DNA of 64,000 nt from Ottelia alismoides. Lineage: Eukaryota > Streptophyta > Magnoliopsida > Alismatales > Hydrocharitaceae. The notes under the pieces are model-generated. The model ran no database searches. It saw only the letters and a list, made by a program, of their open reading frames with translations, and was not told the origin of the DNA. Below are positions 22,038 to 34,759 of this stretch, piece by piece. A program made the position numbers and the translations under genes. The stretch spans positions 806,001 through 870,000 of the forward strand of contig JAZKJV010010130.1 of NCBI GenBank assembly GCA_037367405.1, given 5' to 3'. Position 1 is the stretch's first letter; every line of letters starts with the position of its first letter.

Positions 22038-22055
22038 TGGCACCATTGCTAGGGA
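22038..22055 (+). other. Element B primer-binding site (tRNA-Asp type)
   Basis: TGGCACCATTGCTAGGGA, 14 of 18 against TGGCGCCGTTGCCGGGGA. The four differences are G to A or C to T, and most fall at CpG positions, as expected from decay of methylated DNA. Confidence 0.85.
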
Positions 22056-23658
22056 GGTGTAGTCGTGCTTGACTTTTTTCGAGTTTTTTTTTCTTGTGAT
22101 ATTTTCCTTTTCTTTCTTGATTTTCTTCTTTTCGTGTTTTCTCAGTTTTTCTTCAATTTTTCATGATTTTTTATTGTTTTCTTTTTCTTCTATTTTCTTG
22201 ATTTTCTCTTATTTTCTTCTAGAGTTTTGTGCAACTTTTCTTGATTTCTTTTCTCGATTTTTATCGATTTTTCTGTAATCTTCTTCTCGGTTTTTGGAGT
22301 TAGTTTTTGACTTTGATCCTTTTTGTAATTTTTTCTTGTATTTTATCTGTGCAAAGTTAACTCATTTTGCAGAGCATGCAGGATTAGCTAGCTTCTTCAG
22401 ACCTAGTTGTAGAGGGTAGAGCGAGTTTTCCAACACATAATATTTTTTTGTTGTATTTATTTTCTCGGATATTATTTTTTTGTTTTCTTCTAAGAGAGGG
22501 CATTTACCCATTTTTCAGTTTTTGTGAGAGAGGAAGGGGCACTTGTCTGTGTTTCTTTTTGTAGGAAGGGATCCACTAAGGACATCCCGACTGTACCCAG
22601 ACTTTAGATATTTTTCGTAGTCTAAACCAGGTGCTGATGCGCTTGGGGGACCTCACCATGGTTTTCTGGTTTCTTCGATTTTTCTTTGTTTCATGTGATT
22701 TCATGGAGCTTAGGCATGTATGTTTATTTGAATAGATGACTAAACTAAAACCTTGATCCATAATCCACACTTAGGCGTAAGACATATTATTTTGAAAAAT
22801 TAATTCATTCTTACACTAGAACTGCTAATTAGGACTTGGTTTTTCTCGCTTTTGCATGTATTAGCCTAGGTTTTGAAATTCTATGTGCATCACTTGCATG
22901 TAGACTGCTGATGTAAGATATGATTTCTATATCTGTGCATGCATCATCGTTTTCCGCTGCATTCCATGATTCTCCCTCCGTGATCCACATTTTTAAAAAT
23001 TAGAAGGAACTAACATCCCACTAAATATTTTTTAGAATATCCAAAAAGTGAAAATCCTCAAAAAAATATTTTCTCTCTTTTAAGAACTTGACAAAAAATA
23101 AAAAAAAACATGGACTAAATTTGTATCGGGAGAGCAAACCCCTCATTGTATTCATACGACTCTAGACAGAGTTGGTGAGGATGCAACCTTAAGGATTAGA
23201 GCAAAAAATCCTTGGATTTGTGCCTTAAGTACCTATGCATCACTTTTCGGTGCATGGTTGCAACTGTAAGCACTTTCCTCTGACCGTAGAGAGTTGTTTT
23301 GGTGTACTCATACCTCATAGTTCACTTTGGGCCTAATATAACATGACAACCTGGGCAGCTGATACCACTTTTGGCTGATGGTGTGCATGTACACTGGGTG
23401 TGAGTTTGCTTAATACAACTAATTAATCACCAACAATAAAATCGAAAAGATACAATATTGAACTCTTACGGTCTCTACCGTGTGAAGTTGGTGAATTTGG
23501 GGTTTACATTGTGTTTGTATGCGAGTTGTGTGTTATTCCGCATCTTATACACCTTCACACTTGTGTTCTTGAGTTGTTATCGTATTCTCTCACATATATC
23601 TTTTTGACATCGAAGATGATGACTAGATGGATTTTACGCTCAGACCACCATCCGTCGT
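22056..23658 (+). other. Element B 5' leader
   Basis: Untranslated leader of about 1.6 kb. Its first 300 bases are a T-rich, TTTTCTT-type run; the 69-codon frame at 22069-22278 there is low complexity. Two blocks match the leader of element C: AAGGATTAGAGC and following bases (23190-23235 versus 54698-54745), and ACTCTTACG...GTGTGAAGTTGGTGAAT (23460-23496 versus 54929-54965). Confidence 0.6.
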
Positions 23659-24870
23659 ATGTCTTTACAGACTCAGAATGACCCTCTTCCCAAGTTGGTC
23701 CCACCTAGTCACGAGGTGAGTCAGACCCATACTCCCTTGACTCCCAGCCCTTTAGTTGAGGTAAACCCACGACTCAATTTTTCTTCTACTTCTCCTAAAT
23801 GTTTTTCACAGACTTCTTATGAGACTTTTTCCTTCCCAGAGGATTCAAGGATCATGGCTCGAGGGAAGGGACCGGTTGAGGATAGAGTCGTTGAGGAGAG
23901 ATAGATTGATGAGATACATACAAATGGAGACATGATCTAGCTTCAGACATTATGGATAGGATTCTAGACATTATAGCAGATGAGTCTACAGATAAGAGAG
24001 CAATGTAGAGTCTAGGATGATCTTAGAGCTAAGATCACCACAATGACAGCAGGAGTCGGGAATCCATTACCACCTGCTGTGGTTCCCGTGACTTTATGAG
24101 ATGAGTATGACCAAGGAGCGAGGTTAATACAACATTGGATTTGGTTACTACCGAATCAATGGTCCTACGAGCTAAGACCATCCTTCATTTTCACCTCTTC
24201 CCAAATAATATGGGAACACATCAGAGGAGTCATTTACCTTTCTCCAGCAGTTCGAGATGATATGCAGAATGACTAACTATTAAGGAGTTACACAGAAGGA
24301 TATACGCCTCATGGACTTTCCTTCGCCTTAGCAGATAAGGCGTTTCTTTTGTTAAGTCACTTGCTGAGGGAGATTTTATCATGGGATGATCTAAAGTCCA
24401 CATTCCTGTGTAAATATTTTCCTCTAGGATGGACAAATATGATGAGGAGTCAGATCTCCAATTTTACATAGTTACCAAAGTCATTCCATGAGGCATGGGA
24501 TAGATTCAAGGATTTGATAGAAAGATGCCCTCATCACGAGTTTCCTTTGAAGGTGCTTGTTCAAAATTATTTTGGATGACTCCAACTGGATGTTCAGAGT
24601 CTAGTGAGCACTGCATGTGGTGATAATTATCTGAATAGGGATGTCGATTCAGTTTGGTCCATCTTTGAGGCGATGGTGGATAATTCACGTGTTGTAGACT
24701 CTATTCAAGCATTCCAGAAGGGCCCACAACCACTACACCATCAAGAGCATAAGAAGGTGGCACATGTTTCAGATTCTGATTCACGATCCTACATGAAATT
24801 TATTAGTGAGAAGCTAACATTAGTTGGCGTGATTAAGAAGCAAGTTCGGGATTTCTAGCCACTACGAGCG
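23659..24870 (+). pseudogene. Element B gag (broken)
   Basis: Structural particle protein. The N-terminal piece 23659-23904 is Pro/Ser-rich. The capsid-like core, about 24100-24600, reads in one frame with several stops: LSFALADKAFLLL, FLCKYFPLGWTNMMRSQI and HEAWDRFKDLIERCPHHEFP align with the A and C gag cores. The piece at 24604-24858 (TACGDNYLNRDVDSVWSIFEAM...) corresponds to the gag C-terminal region. More diverged than A is from C. Confidence 0.72.
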
Positions 24871-26269
24871 TTGGAGAAACTCTCATAACTTCACCAGCAC
24901 TTGAGCGATCTAACGAAGAAGGTGACCGAGTTACAACTTCAATACCAGCAGTATCGCACTCCTTCTTCCACTTCTAAGCTCGTACAAAGATCTTTACCCG
25001 CTCCTCCCACCTGTCAGATGCAATATATTCAGAGCGAGCCAGTACAACCTACTGAACCTTAACAGATTGATTGGCATGAGGATCTGTCCAATACCAACTT
25101 GAGTCAGATCAATAGACCTAGAGATGATGGCGTTGATTCTCATGCTACACCTGAGATCAACGGGATTTTGTACGCTCCTATTCAACATTCACCACACTTC
25201 ACTCCTCAGAGAGTACACCATCAACAACAACATCAGTCATCCGTAGCATGGATGTCCACATTTTTAGCACCGCCAGACTTACACGCAACAACAATCTCAC
25301 TAGCATGCCTATCAAAGGTCACATTCACATCAGTAGCCTGCTACACATTTAGATCCTTATCACTACCAGTAGCAGCAGTCTTCTTTTACTCCACAGAGAT
25401 CTCCTCATCCTTACACACCACAAAAGCACACTCTTAGGCAAGAGAGAGTAGATAGTCAGGGACACCACATTAAGTCTGAGATATCTTCACAGGCGCTGGA
25501 AAAGAATGAGATCATTGATATGTTGATCATTCTCATACAACACATAGGACAAAGATGGAGTGGGTTAACCATTGTCTGGATGAGTTAGCCGCGCCCAAGA
25601 CCACTCTCCCAGCCCATCCTCAGTGAACCCGAACAACAAGAGGAGGCATTCATATTAGGCAGACACCACTTTAGGTACGATCTCTTTTCCTGAATTTTTT
25701 ATCTAATTTCATTCATATCAGGAGCGGTAGATCACTTACGAGCACCTGATCTATAGGAGATGTCATATGATGAGGAGCGAGAGCCAATACATGATTATCT
25801 TGATCATACACATTAAGATGCTGAGGAGGAGGACCATCGCGATGAGGACTAGAAGGATGTCCACCATGATGACCAGAGAGGTGGGAGCAATGCAGAGAGA
25901 ATATATATGGACACATACAAGTCATACAATGATACCACATCGGACCATGCAGATGCCCTCGATGTAGATTTTTCTTCTCCTATTTTAGAGGGTTTTGTAC
26001 ATACTTCTGAGACTTTTGATGTACATGCTGATTCTACTGAGGTGAAAATAATGTTGAATTTGTTGTTCATGATATAGTTCCTCTTCCTGATGCTTTGTAT
26101 AGAAAAGGAAAGAAAAATTCCAAGAAGAAAGATGTTATCATTCAAGAGACTGAAAAATTATTGAAAGATCACATCTTTCTAAAGATCTCACTCCATGATG
26201 CCTTGGATCACTTATGCATGCTCAGGCAACATTTGAAGAATAGATGTACCATGCGTAGGAAGAAGAGAT
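24871..26269 (+). pseudogene. Element B gag-pro linker (broken)
   Basis: Gln/His-rich linker remnants; a QQHQS-like stretch lies near 25220. The piece 26095-26269, Lys-rich (KGKKNSKKK), corresponds to the segment just before protease in element A (GKENKRKN). Element E enters at 26270, so this reading frame ends inside foreign sequence. The open frame to 26388 is a fusion artefact. Confidence 0.55.
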
Positions 26270-28876
26270 TGAAGGATATGGTAAAATCCTTAAGCGCATC
26301 ACAAAAGCATGGAGATCACATCATGTGTGATCGTGAGCGACTAATCGCTACTAGTTGCTCGGGGAAACAAAATTTAAAAAAAAATTGAACGATGAAATCA
26401 CAAGATCTAATAACACTTTTCAGATCATTTCATCTAAACCACAAATAAGTATTAGGTTTACCTCTTGAATCATGGTTACGATCGTGTCTCTAAGCGAAGA
26501 GACCTCCTCTCTCAGGTCCGATCCATTGGAGGAGACGCTTGCGAGTGCGTTAATGAAATACGTGTTCCTCACAATCCATGTTGATGATCCAAGCAGCAAA
26601 TCTCCATCCTGATCTCATCTCATGAGATCCAAAGTCTTCTTCACGAGCCAAGCACAATGAAGAAGATGGAGATCCACTAGTAGTCAATTTGACAACACAA
26701 AGACGTGGCAATGACTACGACCCTCTCTAGGGTTTAGGCTAGACGATCACTCTAAGGAGGGAGAGAGGGGGCATACATAGAGAGAGAGATGGGGAGAGTT
26801 TAATTCCTCTTAGAATTGCGTGTGTATTCTAAAATGCAAGGGCTACCCTTCCTCTTATACTAGTTGGATGTATATGGATCTCAATCCATGTGCACTCTTA
26901 ATCTAATGGTTTAAATTTAGAAATTATTAATAAATGCCCATGATTAGTTGTTTTCCAAAAGAATAATAAGTAATTAATTAAAATGAATTAGTCATATCCT
27001 TTATCAAGCTAACAACCAACTCATTTTAATTTTAATAAAAATACATTGATAATATGGAGGACAACAACCCTCCCTAAAATAGGGTGGTTGTCATCCTCCT
27101 TGAACAAGTCAAGGTGGACGACCACCTTTTACGTAGGACTATTTCCTCCACGATATATATGTGTTATATATTAGTATACAACAATCATTATTGCATTTAT
27201 CTTCACGAAAAAAAATCCAAATTAAATTTTTGAATACTTCAATCAAGCCATTGACATACATGAATCATATTCATATATCCAACATAATATGTAAACTAGA
27301 TTTACAATTAATTGTTTATTGTGAATCCAATTCACAACAACATATAATTTGTATTTCTATTTACAATTAGATCTCTCAAACATATTATAAATCATATTTT
27401 TAATATCCATGATTATTATGGATAGAGATATCCATATTAATCATACATTTGATAAATAAATCAGATTTAATTATCCAAGTTGACTCTTCTCATGTGCCCA
27501 AATAATACGAATCACACTTACATTATTCACATCTTTGTTAATAAATCAAATTTAATTATCATAGAAAACTCTCCTTTTATGGCTAAATAATAGGAATCAA
27601 ATTCATATTATACATGGTAACTAAATTACATTTAACTATCAATTTTCCTCGATGCTCAGACACAATATCAATAATGAAATTATCCCTGAATTCTTTCAAA
27701 AATAATGCACTTTCTCTACAGATACATGGAGACAATGACCGAGCGTTTGTATATTCCACATATAATTACGTGGATATTGAGATCACACCTCAAATCTAGA
27801 TCTCAGGGACCTCCCATAGATGTTTGATTAATTCAAAGTCGTAGATGTAATCTTCTCATTGTTTCTGAATCATATTCAGATCAATGTCCAACATTTGGAT
27901 TGAGATTATATCACTTCTCTATGAGGGAAGCCACTAAAATAAAGATTTGTTTCATCACTTCCTCGGAATAGAAGCGTCATGGTTTTACAATCGTTATGAT
28001 CACATCACCATCAGGTATTCCTAATACATGTACATACTGCATACTGGAAGACCTAGAATAAACTCGAAGTTTTAGATATATTTAGACTATCTTCTTTAGG
28101 TTTTTATCAATAAGTTTCTAATTTGATCATTGGGAGTCGGTATCGATCATATACTCTCCAAAAGCATATATTATACCTAGGTATTGATCATATACTTTAC
28201 AAAAAATATCAAACCTACAAATTCAGTCAAGTTTCCAAATCGATATGACAATTCACGGAATTTGATTCCCAATATCTCATGAGTGAGCTCATGCCTCCCA
28301 GTTCAGTAAATTAACCTATATGATCCCATTGAGAGATCGTATTACTCATATGTCCTTGTATGGACTTCAACGCATCGGTGTATAGACCTTGATTAGGCCA
28401 TCAACCTATCAGTATGCCAAATGTACATACTCAGACATATAGTAACACATCCGTCTCTGATCAGAGGATGCATGCCTATATCGTGACAGCATACGACATA
28501 GGTCTTTGGTTATCTCAATCACGTCATGTCAATTCTCTGACCTAACATATCTAACACCTCTGTATCTCTATTCCTATGCAGAGGACCAGCATCAAGAGGT
28601 CGAGTAAATATAATTCCATTAGAGAAAGGATTCCCATCACCTACTCAGGATGGAGATCATATCTTAATAATCATTTGATGATGCTTGATGATTCCTCAAT
28701 CTAACTCGTTAGATATTCATCCATGTACCAGCTTCTATGACTCAACAATTGAATCAACAGTTGTATGATCATCAAGATGGCCATGGTACAGAACCTTAGT
28801 TGTACTAAGGGACATATTATGCAAATTAGTTATTCTTCATTTTAGATCAAGGAATGATATTTGCAATAACATTTAT
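26270..28876 (-). repeat. Element E 3' LTR, truncated
   Basis: Aligns with 33985-37930 (minus insertion F) and with 58440-61015. It stops at AACATTTAT (28876) and passes directly into internal sequence CTCCTAAGG. Compared with element G, about 348 bases are missing, including the LTR's own start and the polypurine tract. An imperfect inverted repeat (27056-27099, GGAGGACAACAACC...) lies in its middle. Confidence 0.85.
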
Positions 28877-29998
28877 CTCCTAAGGTATTTGCAACTAAGA
28901 CCTTTTAGATCACTATCTATAAAGTCTTAAGTTCTTCAAGATAAGAATTTGAGATCAATATCTCAAAAGTCCTACAATAAGGTGTTTTATTTCCATAGTA
29001 GGATTAGTAACAATTTAATACTCCTACTACATTGGAGACATTTGACATTTGTACACATCTAGCATACATCTGTCTTCTCATAACTGATGTACACATGCAA
29101 GCAGTTTTAGCATTCACTTCCTCAACTCTTTGAGGTGTTATCCCTTTAGATAGGTCAGTACCATATCTTAAGGGAAGGAAGCCTTCCTTGGGGATTTCCA
29201 AGAATGGAACATGTCCAAGGTGTACCACATAATGTGACGGTCCCAATACCCTATTCTCTTTGCTTCTGAACTTGTTTAGAACTAAGATTTAAGAGGTATA
29301 CTTGAGCTCATATCTTAAGGTATGGACACAATCAGATTATAAAACACTTATTATTATTATCCTTATATCATTCAAAATGATTAGGATATCATATACATTT
29401 AGCACAGTGAACACAAAGGCACTCCCACTAAGCTTCACACGGTTCATCAAGATTCTATCTAAAATCATATAATTTATAATTTCATCAAATCTATTGTTCC
29501 AACTATAAGAAGCTTATTTGAGTCCATAGATGGGGTTTCTTAAGCTTGCACACCTTGTATTCCTCATCCATGTAGCCATGGGGCTACTTCATATGAATAT
29601 CCTTAATAAGGAATTCATAGAGGAATGTAATCTTGACTTCCATCTTGAAGATGTCATGGTCTAGTTGTGTAGCTATAGATAGAAATAATCTGATGAGTTT
29701 AAGCATGGTCACTAGAAAGCAAGTCTCATCGCAAGCGATGTCTTCTTTTTGTGTGTATCTTGATGATATGAGTCGTGCTTTGAAGGTCCCTACCTTCTAA
29801 TCAGGTTCCCTCTTTGTCTTGAAGACCCATTTACACTTAATAGGTTTTACCCATATAGGTTGATCCTTGAGGATCCATATATAACACATGTATATCAAGT
29901 CTACATTAAACTTTACTGCTAACATCCATCTTTCCATTTCATGATCTTCATAAGCTTCATCATATGAAGTCATATTATTGTCAGACTTAACTGACACA
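28877..29998 (-). pseudogene. Element E reverse transcriptase/RNase H (broken)
   Basis: Copia-type reverse transcriptase remnants. The piece at 29797-29997 carries MERWMLAVK and IKCKWVFKTKREPD, matching the opening W-x-x-A-M...GCKWVYK region of Copia reverse transcriptase. The piece at 29004-29246 carries EIPKEGFLPLRYGTDLSKGITP, matching the segment between reverse transcriptase and RNase H. Catalytic boxes in between are not readable. Colinear with 61364-62455 in element G. Confidence 0.75.
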
Positions 29999-30830
29999 TG
30001 AAATCCATCCTCAAACTCATCTGAAGATGTATGAGTGTTTCATCTTTAATTATTATTTTAGTTTCCGATTTCAGGTGTTTAATTATCTTCTCAAGATTTA
30101 TTGAGTTCTTTCACTTCATTTTCATTTTGATTCTCAAGAAAGTCATTCTCAAAGCATCATATCCTTATAGATGAAATCTAAGAATCTTAAGGTCATAAAG
30201 TAGGTATCCAATGCCATCCTTTATATTCCTAATGAAGTAGCGCTTTCTAGTGCTAGATAACAGCTTACTTGCATCCATGACAAAGTTATGGACCAAGCAA
30301 CCCCAAATCCTCAAGTGTCCAACACTAGGGTAGGTTCCAAATCATAGCTTATGAGGATGTTTAGATTTGTATGAAATCTTATTAAGGATATATATTGTAG
30401 TCTCTACTATATATATATACCTTTGAAACAAAGAGATAATTATGCTAATACTAATCATTGATCAAATCATGTCACACATGATCCGATTGTATCTCCCTAC
30501 ACATCTATTGAGTTTAGTTGCATTTGGAGGAGTGAGATAGGAATGATATTCCTTTCTCCGTAAGGTATTAATTTAATTCATCTAATAGGTACTAGCTACC
30601 ATGGTTAGATCAAATTCATTCCATCCTCCTTCTAACTTTGGTTCTAAACCAAAAAGTGAAATCTTTGAACATTTCAAGGGTTTCTAAGGTGAAGGAAAGA
30701 AATATCATATCACAAAAATCATCAATTGATATCACATATCATTAATGTTTATTATGATACAGATGATCCACATACATCAATATGCATGAGATCTTGAATA
30801 CCTTGACATCTTACACTATTCTCAAAGACG
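29999..30830 (-). pseudogene. Element E integrase (broken)
   Basis: Reading right to left, LMHIDVCGSS near 30765-30800 matches the first catalytic-Asp motif of Copia integrases (LIHTDVCGP). HLRIWGCLVHNF near 30290-30330 matches the conserved end of the integrase region (HLRVWGC), followed by a GYLLYD-like word. Many stops lie between. Integrase before reverse transcriptase fixes the superfamily as Copia. Confidence 0.7.
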
Positions 30831-33800
30831 GGTGTATTGGACATTTTTACTTTTGAATACAATATTCAAAAGTATATAAGATTTGAAAATATCATACAAT
30901 CTAAAGTTTCATATCTTACTAGTCTATTGATCTCATTAATGGATATATGTACAAGGATTGATTCCAGATCATTATCAAATGATCTTCATCCTCCTATTGA
31001 TCTTTTTAAGGTTTAATTTTAGTATTTAGAAATTTTAATGAACCATTTATTAATTATCTAATTTAGCAGATCCTCTAGATATTAGATTACTATCTGAAAT
31101 TTATCCATCATAAGTCTTTATGATAGGTCTATTCCAGAATTCATGTTTATTTTCAACATTTAGAAATAAATAATGACCGCATTATAATTTCTAGGTCATA
31201 GAGATATTTTCTAAGACTAAGGTCTATCCCATTGAAAATATGAAGTCTATCCATCCAATAGATATTGTTGCAACAATTGCATCAACATCCATGTGGATGA
31301 CTATTAAACCTTAAGATCAAATTTTTTCTTTCTTCTAAAACATGTGCAAACAATTGCATCTGTTATTCGAAGTGTGTGATACAATTAATAGACTTTCATC
31401 TTATCTAATAAGTAAGTTTATTTCAATGATTATATCTAGATTATTTCGATGGACTATCTGTGCCCTTCCCTAAGGATCTTAGATAGTCTAGATAGTCATA
31501 CTATCTATACACCGGCTTGTTGCAGTATTGGCATCCATCCAAATCTTTGGATTTCATATGTGTGGAAACCACATAAGTGTAGTCAACTCTTTGACATTCA
31601 TTCTTATTTGGGTCAGACACATTCTTATTGTGCTTCCTTCATCTATAAACAACCATTGCTTAAGATAAAGGATCTCTTATGTTGAATTCAAAAGATTTCA
31701 ATATAAGAATATTTCGACATTTATACATGCTTCATTGAATTAATGCAATATGAATATTATGAAGTTTCATGAATGAGTAGAGTATAGATAGTAGAATGAT
31801 GACACTCATCGTATCTATATCCATCTTAACCCTTAAAGACTTAGTTTCAGGCAAGTTCTCAAGAATTTTTAGTACATTATCTCATCGAGCAACCATTTTG
31901 CATAATGTAACGAACAATGCCATTCATGCTTAAATTTTGAGAGCACATATGTATGCCAAAAACATCTTATTAAATTTTGTATAGATTATTTGACAATTAT
32001 GATCATCATCGACATGATACTTCCAAAGCACACTCGATGAGCGATCAAGACTACAGAGACATACAAACCCTAGGTTGTTGTCCTATTGTCTATTTAATTG
32101 TCATTCCTCATTATTATAAGGAAACTTGCACATTGCAACCACATACATTATGTGTCCAACTACAAGTACAATATATTGATTATGGATCCAATCCATGATA
32201 TTTTACTTGTTGTTATCGAGTATAGTAATGAGCAGGTTTAACGAGGATTCTCTGAAATAAGATAATTTGCATATATATATATATATATATTACTTTGATT
32301 TAGGAACTTTTATATCAAAGTTGTCTTGCCTTGTCAACATTGAAAGTTCATTCCCTTAAGCACTTTCAATGTAAGAGATATACTTACCATTATATCTCAT
32401 GGAAGATCTGGTATCTCCTTTCTTATCTTTGTTACATCCCAATAGTATGAGAAATTGTACCTTACATAAAAAGAAGCGGGGACTCGTTCCTCCTTGCAAA
32501 TCCAACTTGTATTTCCTAATTCGATCTTTAACACCCATGCCCACCACCCCTAAGGCGATGTTGGACCATCATTAATTTAACCAACCGTCAACATGATTAG
32601 AACTTACTATACGTAGTCCAATATCGCCCCAATAATATGAGGAATCGACATTGGGGTCACTACGCATACGACCTTACTCTTTCGAGAAGCAAAGAGCCTG
32701 ATCCAGATGCACTTGTATGCAGGAGCTGTCGCTTTGGACCGACGTCTCCTATATACAATCCCTAGCGACGGAACCCTTCTCCTTGATGGGAGACCATGGA
32801 TGTCACTAATGTGATCCTCCATATCATGTTCAAATTCTAACTAACTCGTATGCATCATATTCACATAATTAGTTATTCCAAGGAAAATATTAATCTATTC
32901 ATAATATAGATTTAATTAGATATAATTAATTTAATCATATTATATCAATTATTATTCCAATCAATTACCTAACAAACAATTTTGATTATTGCTTGAAGGA
33001 TGGTATAATATCAAAATATGTATTATTCAAATTTTAAAAATTAGAAAAACACATCATGATCGCTTCAAGCATTATCCTTTCCTTACCCATTATCATGGAC
33101 AGTAAGCATAGGATGTGGGACAGACTACTTACGGAGTAACTGCTACCCCATCGATCTCCGACGATACACCATATCCGCCTGAGGTCAGGATAATGTGATT
33201 TGACCATTTTATATTTGAGATTATAATTGGTTTTGAAAATAAAGTTATATCATATAATATTATCAAAACCATTTTGATGAATATTATATAGAGATTTTCT
33301 AAACAAATCCCCAATCCTATTCAAGCATCAATGTTTGTTGGAAAAGATGTAACCAATTGTGATCAAGATTAATTATCTTGTTATTTTTGGTTAATCCAAT
33401 GCCATTCAAGGAAATAATCATCATCTTAAATATTTGAAAAATATTCATCAATAATTATTTCAGGAAATTAACCATTAATTTCCATTAATTTAATTGAATG
33501 ACAATCACAAGGTTCATGATGAAGTATGTAATTTCCAACTGTAACCCATATTTACTAAAATTAACATAACCCGATCAAATAAAATCCAAGTCGCACAAAT
33601 TAAGTTTTTTTTATTTGCCAATTTGATTTATAATAGAACCCAAGTAATAAACACGCATTTTTAAGCATTTTAAAACTTTGGTTGTCTCTTGATTAAGTTC
33701 TAAAAAACCATTCCCGTGATAGTGGATACGTGTCCATTAAAACAAACATAACCTGAGAAAATGGACTCCAAATCATGCAAATGCAAGTCCTAAAGTTTGC

Positions 33801-33970
33801 AAATTTAATGGGGAACATAATCCAAGTGATAAACTCAGATTTTAAGGTACTTAAATATGGCAAAAAATGTACTAAACTGGCTTGTTTGCATAAAATGCGA
33901 TGAAACATCACACGAAAAAAATGTCGATGCCATCTTAGGTTTATGGATCATATCCTAAACCTCCAACGTT
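30831..33970 (-). other. Element E gag/protease region, unreadable
   Basis: By position this should hold gag and protease of element E, but I recognised no motif with confidence. Features seen: a 20 bp AT dinucleotide run (32271-32290) and a 13 bp inverted repeat GGCGATRTTGGAC (32554-32566 and 32619-32631). Repeated CCCAATARTATGAG words lie near 32448 and 32628. There may be a further small insertion here. Confidence 0.4.
32271..32290. repeat. AT dinucleotide microsatellite
   Basis: Ten uninterrupted AT units. Confidence 0.9.
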
Positions 33971-33982
33971 GCTCCAATACCA
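33971..33982 (-). other. Element E primer-binding site (initiator-Met type)
   Basis: The minus strand reads TGGTATTGGAGC two bases after the LTR end. The usual plant initiator-Met site is TGGTATCAGAGC; 10 of 12 match. This fixes both the LTR edge (33985) and the minus orientation. Confidence 0.8.
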
Positions 33983-34511
33983 ATTGAGGATATGGAATAA
34001 TCCTTAAGCACATCACAGAAGCATGGAGATCGCATCATATGCGATCGGGAGCGACTAGTCATACTAGTAGGTCAGGGTAGCTGAATTTAAAAAAATCTGA
34101 ATGATGAAACCACATGATCCTAGAACACTTTTCAGATTGTTTCATCTAAATCAAAAACAAGTATTAGGTTTACATCTTGAAGCATGGTTGCGATCGAGTC
34201 TCTTAAAGAAGAGACCTCCTATCTCAAGTCCCATTCAACGGAGGAGAAGCTTGCGAACGCGTTGATGAAATGTGTGCTCCTCGCAATCCATGTTAATGAT
34301 CCTAGAGGTGAATCTCCTGGTCTAGTCTCATGAGATTCGATGTCTTCTTCACGAGCCAAGCACATCGAAGAAGATGGAGATCCACGAGTAGTCAATCCAG
34401 CAACACAATGACGTTGCGATGACTACGACCCTCTCTAGGGTTTTGGGTGGATGGCCACTCTAAGAAGGAAGAGAGGGGGCATGTGTAGATATATATATAT
34501 ATATAAATATA

Positions 34512-34604
34512 GGGATTTTTACCCGGCAGACCCTATAATCTTTGCCAATGACCTCTACGACCTTTGAAACATCGTAATTCCTCCCTCACCCCTGTAAAGT
34601 TGCT
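34512..34604 (+). repeat. Element F left terminal inverted repeat
   Basis: Starts GGGATTTTTACCCGGCAGAC. Pairs with 35749-35841 over 93 bases with about ten differences, several of them C/T or G/A. Confidence 0.88.
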
Positions 34605-34759
34605 CCGTCTTACTCTGTGTACCCTACCGTAAAATTGACACAGTTAGAGTTAACTGCTTGAGTTAAAAACGAGTTAATCTAACCATTGCAGGATCGGACA
34701 GCTATAATTAATCAACAAAAGGAAAAGAATTAAAACGAGTTTCATAATCAACCCCGGAG

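Noticed and set aside
26095..26388. 97-codon frame crossing into element E
   Set aside because: Its second half is LTR sequence of the inserted Copia element, so it is a chance fusion.
32607..32822. 71-codon minus-strand frame in E, considered as part of gag or a small gene
   Set aside because: No motif recognised and no counterpart in the part of G that is visible.
32448..32830. Possible Cassandra-type TRIM with 5S-like sequence
   Set aside because: ACATCCCAATA and GATGGGAGACC words are reminiscent, but I could not follow a 5S rRNA promoter or paired terminal repeats.
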